Positions 50,118 to 61,300 of a stretch of 64,000 nucleotides of DNA are shown piece after piece. A program made the position numbers and the translations under genes. The notes beneath the pieces were generated by a model. That model did not search any database. It was not told the DNA's origin and saw only the letters and a program-made list of their open reading frames with translations. How positions within the stretch are numbered: position 1 is the first letter of the stretch; every line of letters begins with the position of its first letter. Source of the DNA: Panonychus citri (taxonomy: Eukaryota; Arthropoda; Arachnida; Trombidiformes; Tetranychidae); NCBI RefSeq assembly GCF_014898815.1, contig NW_026515544.1:1-64000 (forward strand), in the 5' to 3' direction.

Positions 50118-50185
50118 GCAAATTTCAATCAAGCAAATGAACAATTGGGCAAAATTCAATTAAGCAAAAGTCATTTGAGCAAAAA
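50118..50185. repeat. Five-iteron array, left MULE end
   Basis: Five (A/G)GCAAA units at 15-16-15-15 bp spacing, with AATT/ATTGAG-like linkers. Likely transposase binding sites on alternating helix faces (about 1.5 turns apart). Confidence 0.8.
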
Positions 50186-50461
50186 TAAAATAAAAAGTTT
50201 AAATAAAAAAACTTCTTAATTTTGATTTCTTGGGATATTTAAGAAATAAACCTTTTTAGACTAATTAAACTTCTTTAGGGATTTTTCATGAAGATAATCA
50301 ACTTGAATAAATTGAACTGAATTTAACAGAATGTCTATTTTCTTTGTTTCTCATTCGTTTTTTATCATTCATTCGACATCTTGTACCAAATTTTCAATAG
50401 TTTTCGAAAGTTAATATTTTGATTAGTTTTGTGAGTTATTTAGTTTTAATTATCACTGATT

Positions 50462-51874
50462 ATGGATTATCGGTTCATTAAATCAACTCGAAATGCAAAC
50501 TTGTTGATTAAATCAAATTTTATATATAGAAAACGTGTAGTGACAAATAGTTGCGAATATTGGACATGTTGTGAGAAAAACTGTCCAGGTAAATTAACCA
50601 TGGAGCTCGGAACTATTAAAAACTCTTCAGCCCATAATCATGGACAACAACTCGATAAAATCATCCAAATCGAACAACGAAACAAAGGAAAAGATTACGT
50701 TAAACTCGAAAACTTTCCTAATCTAAAAAGTTGTTACCAAAAAAGTTCAAATGATATAATGCAAACTCATCAAGGTGATATTGTTGGTGCTTCTCTAAAA
50801 ACTTTTCGAAGCTTAAAAAAAACTTTATCGCGCGCTCGTTCCTCTCGATACCCACCTTTACCTGCTAACCGTGCAGAAATCACAATTCCTGATAAATTGA
50901 GAAACAACTTCGACAATGAAACTTTTTTTCGAATTAGTGATGGTGATTCAGAAAAAATACTTATATTTGCAACAGACAAATTCCTAAATTATCTCAGCTC
51001 ATCTGATCATGTGTATGCTGATGGAACTTTTAAAAGTGTACCAAAACTTTTCCATTCGTTATACACTTTTCATGTGATGGTGAACGGAGTAATGATTCCA
51101 ACGGTTTATGCCTTGATCCCGTCAGCTAATTACAACACCTACCTTCGTCTTATAAGATTGGTACAGGATTTGTGTGCTGCTATTAATCTGACCTGGAACC
51201 CTGATTTTTTCACAACTGATTTCGAAATGGCCTCAATGAAAGCAATCAAAACATGTTTTCCCGCCTGTACACTTAAATCGTGTCTATTTCATTTTGGCCA
51301 AAATATCTGGAGGAATGTGGTTAAGCATCAACTGAGAGATTTGTACAATGAACAAAACTCAGAAGTTTATAAGACCATCAGGCGAATTTCGGCCTTACCC
51401 TTTCTAAATATTGTCGATATTCATGACACTTTTGATTGGATTGTCTCTGAGTCCCCTCAACTAGATAATCTTGATGATTTCATTCATTACTTCAAATCTA
51501 CATATTTACTCGATGACTCGAGATTTCCTGTTTCGACCTGGAACCATTACAACGATCGTGACCCACGGACAAACAATCACGTTGAAGGTTGGCATTTTGC
51601 TTTAAATAAGAGTATGGGAAGGAATCACGCGAATCTTTGGATATTCATTGAGAAAATAATTCAACACCAAAACAGTTTTGAAACTAATCTTCTTATGGCC
51701 TCGTTCGGTGCAACAATTAACGTTACTGAGCGGAAAACTCTGGACATAAATCGTCGAATTCAAAACTTGACCGCAGAGTATTCTTTAGGCCATTTGACTC
51801 CGTTCGAATTCATTGATAAGATAAAATACTACACAAAATTATCAGATTCTAATCGAATTTCAATTGTCGATTAA
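50462..51874 (+). CDS. MULE transposase with FLYWCH-type zinc finger
   Basis: A cut-and-paste transposase of the Mutator superfamily. Single exon, 470 residues, no breaks. The N-terminal FLYWCH-like zinc finger (about residues 5-62) shows WTCCEKNCPGKL and HNH, giving the Cys2-His2 ligands. The catalytic RNase H-like MULE domain has the candidate triad Asp187 (YADGTFK), Asp253 (FFTTDFE) and Glu375 (NNHVEGWH). The family-typical CxxH (Cys274-His277, CLFHFGQ) lies between the second and third acidic residues, followed by a Trp (NIW). The start ATG at 50462 is the first in frame. The intact triad and full length suggest recent activity. The flanking iterons and target duplication belong to the same element. 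Confidence 0.92.
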   Translation: MDYRFIKSTRNANLLIKSNFIYRKRVVTNSCEYWTCCEKNCPGKLTMELGTIKNSSAHNHGQQLDKIIQIEQRNKGKDYVKLENFPNLKSCYQKSSNDIMQTHQGDIVGASLKTFRSLKKTLSRARSSRYPPLPANRAEITIPDKLRNNFDNETFFRISDGDSEKILIFATDKFLNYLSSSDHVYADGTFKSVPKLFHSLYTFHVMVNGVMIPTVYALIPSANYNTYLRLIRLVQDLCAAINLTWNPDFFTTDFEMASMKAIKTCFPACTLKSCLFHFGQNIWRNVVKHQLRDLYNEQNSEVYKTIRRISALPFLNIVDIHDTFDWIVSESPQLDNLDDFIHYFKSTYLLDDSRFPVSTWNHYNDRDPRTNNHVEGWHFALNKSMGRNHANLWIFIEKIIQHQNSFETNLLMASFGATINVTERKTLDINRRIQNLTAEYSLGHLTPFEFIDKIKYYTKLSDSNRISIVD

Positions 51875-52059
51875 GGCCAAAGTTTCTGAAGCGGAAAAAA
51901 AGGATGCGCGTTGTTCATACTTGTGCGCAGAAGATACTTTTATATCCTAATTTACCATGAATTATAATAAAATACCATTTTCATCTCTGTAATTAAACTA
52001 CTATAGTATCCCTATGAGTTTTTCCATGTTAATTTGATTGTGATCGAAGCGCCCTCAAT

Positions 52060-52128
52060 TTTGCTCAATTGATTTTTGCGCAGGTGTCATTTGCTCAGTT
52101 GACTTATTGCTCACCAGTCTTTTGCTCA
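52060..52128. repeat. Five-iteron array, right MULE end
   Basis: Five TTTGC/TTGCTCA units in inverse orientation to the left array, with identical spacing order when read inward. Confidence 0.8.
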
Positions 52129-52142
52129 GCTGATACCAGATC

Positions 52143-52151
52143 CATCGAAAG
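52143..52151. repeat. Right 9-bp target-site duplication of MULE
   Basis: CATCGAAAG, identical to 50092-50100. Confidence 0.85.
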
Positions 52152-54721
52152 ATAAAACTTTCAATGCTCATCCTTTTCATCCTCACGATTTCCTATGAGT
52201 TTAACTTTAATCAAGTTTCTTTGGGTATCACTGTTATCATATTGAAGAGATTTGAACTGTTAACAAGTTAGATCAAATCTAATCCACTAGATAATAAATT
52301 AATTATCTAGCGACCAATTGTCAAGATAAAGTGGACAATTTGTTAGATTGATTAACCAATTTGTAAAATGAATCAACGAAATTGATTTAGAACTTGAATT
52401 TCATGTAATGATGATGAGGTAAACCGAAGGACCAAAAAAAGGTTAATGATGTTACTTATTGTCATAAGAATAATGAATATGTCGGTGATATGGAACTTTT
52501 TTCGAGCTTATTCTGAGTCGATGCTATTTTCAGGGGTGAATGAATCACCCTGGAGAAATAATATCATCATGAACATTATATTCTCAGTTGATTATTGAAT
52601 TTTATCATGAATTCAACTCAACACTAAACCGTTAAAGATGACAATTTATACTTAGAGTGAACAAAGTTTTTTCTGTTATCACTTTTTAAATGATTAATTT
52701 GTGAGAAAAAAAATCGTTACAATTACAATTCAGTTAATCTAACTACTGACTTTAAATCAGTCAATTTTCACCATTAACTCAATGAAAATGTTCAACAATC
52801 AATAAAAAAATAAGTTAAATCCATTACAATGTCACCGATAATCAAAGTTGAATTGTTCAATGTTTTCAATAATAAACAATCAAATTGATTTGATTAATTG
52901 TTTCTGCGTCATTGTTACTCACGTTTGGATACAATCAATAGATATTTGTGCTCATTTAATTGGTTAATTGTGTGACCAACTTTTAATTGTGAGCTTCATT
53001 GTTATTCATTGACATCATTTAATTTAGAAACAATTTACAATCAATAAAAGTTAAGGTAACTATTGATTTTCAATGATAATTAATTTTTAATCAAACTTTT
53101 GTGATGAACAGTTATCATTAATGTCATCAGTGAATATAATCAATTTCATTATTAATTACGATCAACTTAATTATCGATCAATAAAATATTTTTTTACTCA
53201 TCGATAGATGAAAGTGATTAATTAATGAAATTACTCTTCGACTTATATAATTAACATGAGTGAATTATACAGAATTTAATGAATATCAGTAACAAGAAAT
53301 TCTATCCCTCTATTTCCCTGAATATCCATGTAGTTATCAAGATAATTAGGGTGTCTGGAGGTGCGGAAAAAACTCCCTGGGCGAACGATATAAAGTTCCT
53401 ATTGATTTTGACAGCGATCAGAAAGAGAGTGGGGGAATATATTGTAATAAGGCGAAAAGATATATTAATATAAAGGAACATGAAGAAACCTTGGAACAAC
53501 GTATTTGTAATTAGAAAAATTCTGAACATACTGAGCAGAACTCTATGAAAATATTCACCAGATTATTATTATTTCCATGATTAAAGTAATATTAATTATA
53601 ACTTGAATCTTTTTTCCTCCTCACATGAAACCGACTCTTGAAAAAAAAGGGATTATTGAAGAGGCAATTCAACAACAAAGTAAAAGATATTATCATCATC
53701 ATGCATCATGGTGATTCCAACAAAGGCAGAAAATAATAACAGTTGATTCATTATGATAATATTCATTAGATTGGAAACATTTTGACAGATTTTAATGGCT
53801 ACACGTGTAGATTTATGTTGCAAATAATTAACTAAATGCTGATGATTAATATTCAATAGAAAGTTAATCAATGAACAGAAAATACTGCTGATAACTGAGC
53901 TTTATTTTCACCTTGCAGAGTTTTGATCATAATGAAATATTATTCAGAACACGTTGTTCAGAATCCTTGAATCTTATGTATGACATGAGGAAAACAGGGG
54001 AGACTATGAATTTCAAAGTTTTCAAAGTCAATCCCAAGTCAGCATTTTCCTCAGCATTAACAGGTAATCAAATTGCTCAGGTAGCTCAAGTGAACCTCAT
54101 GAAAAGATTTCTGTAGCAGGGTGGTTTCAATATTTATAGAGATTTTTATTTCTCATCAAGTTCTTGAAAAAGTAAATTCTGTTCTCAAGAATGTCAAGTG
54201 ATAATAATAATTTCATATTAAAGTCTTTTACCTGATAATATTTGTCACTGTCCTTACTTGTGAATAACGGTAAAGACAAATGAACAAAGTCTCATGAAAA
54301 TATTCATGTTATCTAATATTTTTTCTTCACATTCTATCCTCTTATTATTTTATTTGTTCTGTGTTCTTTTTTATCGTTTCGTTTCTTTTACGAAATTAGA
54401 TTTTGTTACTTGAATTTCTGATCATCTATCAATTGCATTAGTGCAGATTCTGGTGTTAAGGCTCATATATTTTGCCCCATGAAAACCAATTTCAACTGAT
54501 ATTTTCATGAGAGATAAATAAACATTGAATTGAAAATTTAGAGAAAACAGAAAAAAAAAATATCAAAATAATGTTATTTTCCCTTGTTAGATATAAATTG
54601 TAGCAATTCCTTTATCGTTCCCTAAATTGTAACAGTTTAAATCTTATTATCATGATAAGTTCATCTAGGATAAATTCAGCAATATAATATTTTGCATCAC
54701 TTTAGCATCAATTGATTACTT
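52152..54721. other. Gene-poor AT-rich region
   Basis: No gene recognised. Overlapping opposite-strand frames at 53279-53529 and a frame at 53913-54116 have no family resemblance. Confidence 0.4.
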
Positions 54722-55035
54722 TGAAACGATAGTTTCGGATTCACCTTAAGAATTGAATAATATTAACTTATATACTCACAATTATAAATATAACAAGAAC
54801 TTTAATGTTGACTAAGGGAAGAGGGAAGTGGGACTTAATAAAATAATACAATGTATAACAATATAACGAAGGTGATCATGATACTCTGATCATGATCACC
54901 TTCAGAAGATTCTAGAACATTCCAACTATTAAATATTAAATCTATTATCGTGACATGAAACTCATGGTCATCATCATGGTAACAGAAACAATACAAAGAC
55001 AGATCATTAAACTAATAATCAATAATTTTGTTACA
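54722..55035 (-). repeat. LTR (3' LTR of the minus-strand element)
   Basis: 314 bp with TG...CA ends, apparently identical to 56947-57260. It contains a 36-nt palindrome at 54868-54903 with 15-bp arms (GAAGGTGATCATGAT). On the minus strand it is preceded by a purine-rich tract (GGAGGACGGGGG) next to 55036, the expected polypurine tract. Confidence 0.9.
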
Positions 55036-55150
55036 TTACCCCCGTCCTCCAGACGAAAGGTCTCTCTTTCGTAACAATAATCGATAAATCAATAAGCACA
55101 GTTTTTGCATTAAGTAAGCACATCGAATGCGATAAAAACACCATAACGAA

Positions 55151-55540
55151 TTATTCATACTTTATATTAACTTTTACATATTTAGAACCACAATAAATCT
55201 GATTGTGTTCGGAAATTATGAACTCCAAAACATCTTCAGGTACATCAAATTTAATTACATTAAATAAAGCAGCAAATTCTAACAAACATGCACGAGCTTT
55301 TTCCAAAATTTTCGCTTGTTGATCAAATTTACCGTTGATTTCGTCTTCAATTCCCGAACAACGAAAATAAGCATATTTCATGAGTAACTGGTTACCTTTG
55401 ATTTTACCTTCAATCTTTTCCTTGACTGATTTTGGAGCAGGTCGTTTCAATGTTTTCTTCAGCGTTAATATTTGATCGATGGCAATCCCTACCACCTTTA
55501 CGAAGTTATCATTTTTATCCTTCAACACCTCAGAAGTCAT
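55151..55540 (-). CDS. Unidentified ORF inside LTR element, 129 residues
   Basis: Lies downstream of gag, near the 3' LTR. It is Lys-rich and looks helical (DNFVKVVGIAIDQILTLKK, then AKILEKARACLLEFAALFNV). No zinc knuckle, protease or membrane segment. It may be a captured host sequence or an element-specific gene. No function can be assigned. Confidence 0.5.
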   Translation of the reverse strand: MTSEVLKDKNDNFVKVVGIAIDQILTLKKTLKRPAPKSVKEKIEGKIKGNQLLMKYAYFRCSGIEDEINGKFDQQAKILEKARACLLEFAALFNVIKFDVPEDVLEFIISEHNQIYCGSKYVKVNIKYE

Positions 55541-56011
55541 CTTTTGATTACTGTTAGAAGCAGAAAACAGCTAATACAATTAATAACAATTAAATAACAT
55601 ATAATATAGTAACATTAACATTAATAATGTTAATTTACAAATAATTCTTTCAAATAACAAATTCTTTCAAAATTTTCATCAACATTAATCCAAGTTAGAA
55701 TGAGAAATTGCAATAAGATCTCCATTAACTTGATTATCTCATAATTAATTTTATTAAAACTAGAACAAGGTATGTAAAATTCCATGGATCAATACGTAAT
55801 TTAAAAGAACCATCTCCCTTGCCACCAATAGCGCAATGAGTTGGATAAGGAGGAGGCGACTGTTGACACAACAACCAGTCCACAAGGTACCATCTCCTAC
55901 GTTTTAACCAAATTTCTAGTAATCAATAAAACTAATTAATTGAGTTGAGAAGCTAATCTATCAATATTAGCTTCGATTTGATTGATCTCCATCACCAGAC
56001 CAACGATGGAG

Positions 56012-56520
56012 TTACGAGCTTTGATAAACATTATCACTAGCTCGTCGAAGAGTAGCCTCAGCTCGCTGGGCTCTTTGTAAAAGATCATGTACTGAATTAA
56101 TTTCGAATTGGGCAAAATACTGAGAAATTTCAGGCTTGATTCCTCTGACGATCAACCTTATAACTTTTCTCTCATCCATCTGAACATTAATTCGTTTACA
56201 AAGTTTAATTTGGTCCAATATAAATGATAAAATCGATTGATTTTCCTTTTGTTTCCCTTGGTACAATTTACTTTCCATCAATTGTACGTAATGGATTAAC
56301 CATATCTCTGAGTAGCATTTCTTTCATTACATTATAATCAATAATTTTATTTTTACATAAGAAATGTACCAAAGTTTAATAGTTCCGGTGATAAATAACG
56401 GAATCTCTTCAATCGAAGGTCATCATCCCATCCAACAGCAGTAGTTTGAATTGAAATTTTCGAGCCAATCGAAAATGTCTTGATTATTATCACCACTCAG
56501 TCGATAAATATTCAGATTTG
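56012..56520 (-). pseudogene. Degraded retrotransposon gag
   Basis: The longest open part (56281-56012) shows the gag capsid pattern: LYQGKQKENQSILSFILDQ, LCKRIN, RLIVRGIKPEISQYF and RAEATLRR. Upstream pieces in other frames (to about 56520) carry the DIFDWLENF, GWDDDLRLKR and ITGTIKLWY segments typical of Ty3/Gypsy gag. The frame changes about four times over 450 bp. The fragments are reported separately and not joined. Confidence 0.75.
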
Positions 56521-56946
56521 GCTCAGAGGAAGGTTATTGTGAAGAATAGACATCTCTCGCATTCGATTGTCCAACTATTAAATTTTCTATCTCAAACAAC
56601 AACCTTTTATATTAAATAACCTTAATAAATTCTATTGATAAATATATATCACTAACTTGCTTTTGAAGCTGTTTAAGGTATCATATTTATATCATCAGTT
56701 ATAACCTTAAATAATTCTAGAAATTGTGACAAATTTCAACACCTCGACTTGCTCTAGAAGCTGTCTTGAGGTATATCCTTATGTCACAATAAAGATGAAA
56801 ATCTCCTTGAAACTTACCAGTTTCACTTTTATTATTTATTGTACCAACTTTATTGTATTGATTTAAGCAAAGAATAAAATTCGAATCCTCGAATCTTCGA
56901 AATTGCGGCACACAAATCACACGAACATCCTGCCTGGGTCGCCAAT

Positions 56947-57260
56947 TGAAACGATAGTTTCGGATTCACCTTAAGAATTGAATAATATTAACTTATATAC
57001 TCACAATTATAAATATAACAAGAACTTTAATGTTGACTAAGGGAAGAGGGAAGTGGGACTTAATAAAATAATACAATGTATAACAATATAACGAAGGTGA
57101 TCATGATACTCTGATCATGATCACCTTCAGAAGATTCTAGAACATTCCAACTATTAAATATTAAATCTATTATCGTGACATGAAACTCATGGTCATCATC
57201 ATGGTAACAGAAACAATACAAAGACAGATCATTAAACTAATAATCAATAATTTTGTTACA
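56947..57260 (-). repeat. LTR (5' LTR of the minus-strand element)
   Basis: Identical by eye to 54722-55035, with the same internal palindrome at 57093-57128. Confidence 0.9.
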
Positions 57261-57518
57261 CTTTATCATAAATATGGCAGCAAAAATGATTGAATAAAAG
57301 TTCATGTAACTCTAGGCTGGATGCTAATAGATATTACATGATAGCAAATATGGAGACTGAAATTTCAAAAAAGTTCTGACGATAATCTGTATATGGTGTA
57401 AATGGTATTCCCTTGACTCAATAGTCAATTTTAATCCATTTATTAATTATCTCGGTTTCTCTACATGGAAAAGGTTGAACTTTTCTCGAGAAATTTGTTG
57501 ATTGTAATGGTTTTTATC

Positions 57519-58375
57519 CTAATAAAGGAGGATGGTCGCCGAATTTTAGTTTTGAGTTAAGAGTTGAAACTTTTTGTATTTGTAGGGCCACAAATATGAA
57601 GTCCAAATATATTTATTTTTTTCTGATCTGATCAGTAGTTTTCGAGAAAATCGAGTTCGAAGTTAAAACTTTAGGTCGCTTTTTCTCAGCAACGATAAGT
57701 TTTTAGATCATGAAATTTTTATTTTATCGACAACTTTTCATGCCCTAACAGAAAATTAAATTTGTTTTGGTAAAAAAATATCCAAAGTGCTCCGGCCACA
57801 AGGCTATCAGAAGCGCTAGTTTTTTGGCCTTAAAAAGTGATGTGCTAGCTGAGACTAAAGTTAATTAAAAGTTATACTACACTCAAGTTATAAACACCCA
57901 AATGTTTTATGCTTGCTCGAATGAAATATTATTTCATCAAATATTGTCAAACTATTTATAGCAAAAGTGACTGTATTTTCAGGCCAAAAAACTAGCGCTT
58001 CTGATAGCCTTGGTTAAATGACGGTGATTTGACGTATTTAGACATCTCTAAGTATTTTAGTTTCGGAGATATTAGCCCTTGAAGATCAAAGGCCACTTTC
58101 TCATTCCGGTAAAACTGTTGATCAAATGAAAAAAGTGCTCGATCCACGATATTAACCCATACTAGGATAGCCTCAAAAATAAGTTTCAGATCATTCTCGA
58201 CACTTGGGACTAATCGCCGTCCATTTATTTAAATACAGTTGTGGCTGGAGCACTTTGGATATTTTTTACCAAAACAAATTTAATTTTCTGTTAGGGCATG
58301 AAAAGTTGTCGATAAAATAAAAAGTTTCAACTCTTAACTCAAAACTAAAATTCGGCGACCATCCTCCTTTATTAG
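57519..58375. mobile_element. Fold-back (long terminal inverted repeat) element, about 857 bp
   Basis: The ends are perfect inverted repeats of 57 bp (57519-57575 with 58319-58375), beginning CTAATAAAGGAGGATGG. Inside, 57715-57795 pairs with 58249-58320, so the right arm is the left arm minus about 140 bp. A further nested inverted pair (57793-57831 with 57982-58014, core CTATCAGAAGCGCTAG) lies within. It has no coding capacity. Best read as a non-autonomous MITE or fold-back element. Target duplication is unclear. Confidence 0.8.
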
Positions 58376-61300
58376 CAACAATTTAATATCAACTGACCAA
58401 ACAATAAATGTTGATAACAATAAGATAAACTTTTATTTTCACACTCACAACTCAATCCATGGACAGATTATGTTTACTTTGATTCTGGTTGATGACCAGT
58501 TTATAGATTGACAATATTGTGATGATAAAATTGATTGATTATTCAATGTACATTCAAGTATAAAAGGGAATCATCATCATGTCAACTGAATATGATGATA
58601 CATCATCATCATAGAATGAAGGTAAAGAAGATGATATGAAGAGACACTCAGAGAAAGATGGTTATTATTATTAATATATATGAAAAATAGAGTCACCATT
58701 GAATTCCCATGTAGTTTTCAAGTCTCACTCTTTTGGTTTTGATCACAAATCTGTTCATCATTAAAGATTGATCATCATGATGATTTGAGAAAACTATTAA
58801 CAGAGACACAGAAAAACATACAAACAAAAAGAGGATGAGTAGTACATCTAATATGTATTAGCGATATTACTAGAATAACAATTATCCCTCAATGATTCCC
58901 ATGATATTTTTCACCGAATTTTTCAAATAATCTGTTTTCTTTTGTTTCCTTTTTCTCTTGTTTGTTCATATACTTAGAACAATGACAATAAATCATTTCG
59001 AATCTTCCAACTTACAAGTTTCTCTTTACATCTATTCTCATGTACTAATATCTTCCGATAGAAGTAACCAAATGCTAAGAATTTTTCTATTGAGACCTTA
59101 GGTATTCCATTAGGTGATTCTCAGTATACAACATGATAACATTATCTTTTTAAAGTTATTTTTTGTTCACAGTGAAAATAAAACCTTAACCTAGCATTTT
59201 ATTATCTAACAAATATGAGAAATTTCATCTCAGTGTCAGATTTAGATAATAATAACTCGGTAAATACAAGACATCCTTTCAGAAGCAACATGAGATAAAC
59301 TTACAGAATTCTCAGTTTTTTTTTTCTATTCTTTATAATATAAGAAAAGTTGATGAAATTCTTCATTTTTTTTTCTTCCCCCCTGAGAACAAAAAAGTTC
59401 AATCCAATTGATATTCACATAAATAATATTGTCTCGTATTTATATTGATTCTGATTACAATCAATTGATGTGTTGCAAACTTTTCATCACTTCATCTCAA
59501 TACTTTTCAATCAAAGTCAACTTGATAACTATCATGATCATTATTGAAATTCAATTGATAACAACAATTGATTGGGAAAATTATATTCATCGTTAACCAT
59601 TCAATAAATTACCGTTCAAATTACCATGAATACAGATAATCATCAATGGTAATCTGATGAAAAATGTATTCCTGAAACATGATATGTGAAAATGAATGAA
59701 AAAAAAAGTAAACATCCCTTTTGGATAATAATTGGATTAAACTAATCATGTAAATTGAAAATAATGATAATACTGTCAAGCTGAATTAACTTTATCCAAT
59801 GATTTATGTTATAAATTGTATTTGATTTGAACAATAATGATAATTGAAATTATTTGATTGATTGTTACCTACAATTTGTTGTCAACCAATTTTATTTATT
59901 ATAAGATGATGATGATAATTTGATAGATTATCATTTCTGTTCACATTGTTGTTGATTGGGTAATAAAAAATACAACTGAATCAACTTAATTAACAGTTAC
60001 AATGACAACACAATCAAAATGAGATTATTGAAAAATTGGTGAAAAAAAAGTCAAACAAATTGTCAGATTAACTGTTGTTCATTGTGACAATTTATCTTGA
60101 TGATTATTATCAGTTGATTAACTCTGATCAACTTTAACTTTTCAAGTATAAATTGTGACAGTTTTAAAAACTTGACAATCTTGACCTTAATCAAACTAAT
60201 TGCAACTTTCTGTTTCTAATTTGATTGACATGTTAATCTAATCATGTTACTCTTGATGTCTATGTTAAATTGTGATAACAATTTAGCTGTAGCCTTTAAA
60301 AAGTTATTCAGATTAATAGATTTAATTTGCTACCTCAAATCAAATACTTTAATCATGTTAACTCAATCTAATTGTTGAATTAAATTGAATCAACATCAAA
60401 TGAATGGCTAATTGTTGTTGAAACTTTTTCTAATACTTTTTTTTCTGGATTCAAATCATTGCAATTAGATGATAATGACCAGAAAATCTGAAAATAAATC
60501 AGCGATTTTTGAACCTTCTCATTTCATGACTTATCGTTTTATCATGAAATCCATCATGTGTTAGATTTTGAGTCTTTTTAGCAATTTCTCTTGCTTTTGT
60601 ATCAACTGAATCAATTGATTGTTACTAATCAATGGCGATTAATCTAAAAAAGATTGTTTATCTTGTTGAAACTTTTCCTTAATTGACTCGAGGAAAAACA
60701 AACAATTTAGATCTTATCACCACCATGATAGTGAGAATTCAATGAGAATGAACTTTTCAATGTTGTGAGAAAAGTTGACTGAAAAAACTTTTTAAGATAA
60801 ATGAAGTGAGGAAAATTTTTGTCACCATATTAAAAATAACTTGACCATAACTTAAACCATTGACCATTGGGTCATTGTCACCCTTGGACAGTTAGTTCAC
60901 ATCTATTCGAGGTGATGGAAGGAAAAAGAATAACGAAAAACCAAATTGTCAAAGAATTTTTCTTTTATTATAAATGAGCTTTTTTCCTTTCTAAAATTCA
61001 GCCAATTCAAACATTTAAACAGGAAATTTAGGTTATCATGATGAAAGAGAAAGCAAATTATGAAACTCATCAATTGTCTGTGACATTTCATGATAATCGC
61101 GAGGTGACACATCAATTTAAACACAATGTTTCAACTCATTTATTGATAATTCATTTCCTTAACCAGGAATTGATTGAGTTAAGGATAAAAGCACCATTAA
61201 CTTTATCAGGTTAACTTTTTATCACTACAATTATTGTATGAGTGATGAAATTTGGGTGTTGCAATTTGCTTAGACAACAATTTTATCGTCAACAATAATT

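Larger units (their letters stand above)
50101..52142 (+). mobile_element. Complete Mutator-like (MULE) DNA transposon, 2,042 bp
   Basis: Bounded by a 9-bp target duplication, the usual length for the Mutator superfamily. Imperfect terminal inverted repeats start with G (14 of 22 outer bases agree). Each end carries five copies of a GCAAA-centred unit. On the left the GC steps are at 50118, 50133, 50149, 50164 and 50179. On the right the reverse-complement GC steps are at 52124, 52109, 52093, 52078 and 52063. Both sets have spacing 15, 16, 15, 15 counted from the outside. The element contains one uninterrupted transposase gene and little else, so it may still be active. Confidence 0.9.
54722..57260 (-). 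mobile_element. Short Ty3/Gypsy-like LTR retroelement carrying gag but no pol
   Basis: Two 314-bp LTRs enclose only 1,911 bp. Just inside the 5' LTR (minus strand) is TGGCGACCCAGG, a primer-binding site of the TGGCGACC kind used by several Gypsy elements. A polypurine tract borders the 3' LTR. Gag-type sequence is present, but there is no protease, reverse transcriptase or integrase. This fits a non-autonomous TR-GAG or LARD-type element moved by a helper. The LTRs match base for base by eye, so insertion is recent. No perfect target duplication is seen: ACTT occurs on both sides only if the LTR end is shifted by one base. Confidence 0.85.

Noticed and set aside
50118..50185. Short regular repeats, considered as CRISPR-like or as a bacterial-type iteron origin
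   Set aside because: The units are 5-7 bp, lie in eukaryotic DNA and are mirrored at the other end of a transposon, so they are transposon termini.
53279..53529. Overlapping opposite-strand frames of 64 and 75 residues
   Set aside because: Neither shows a motif or splice context. They overlap each other and look like chance frames.
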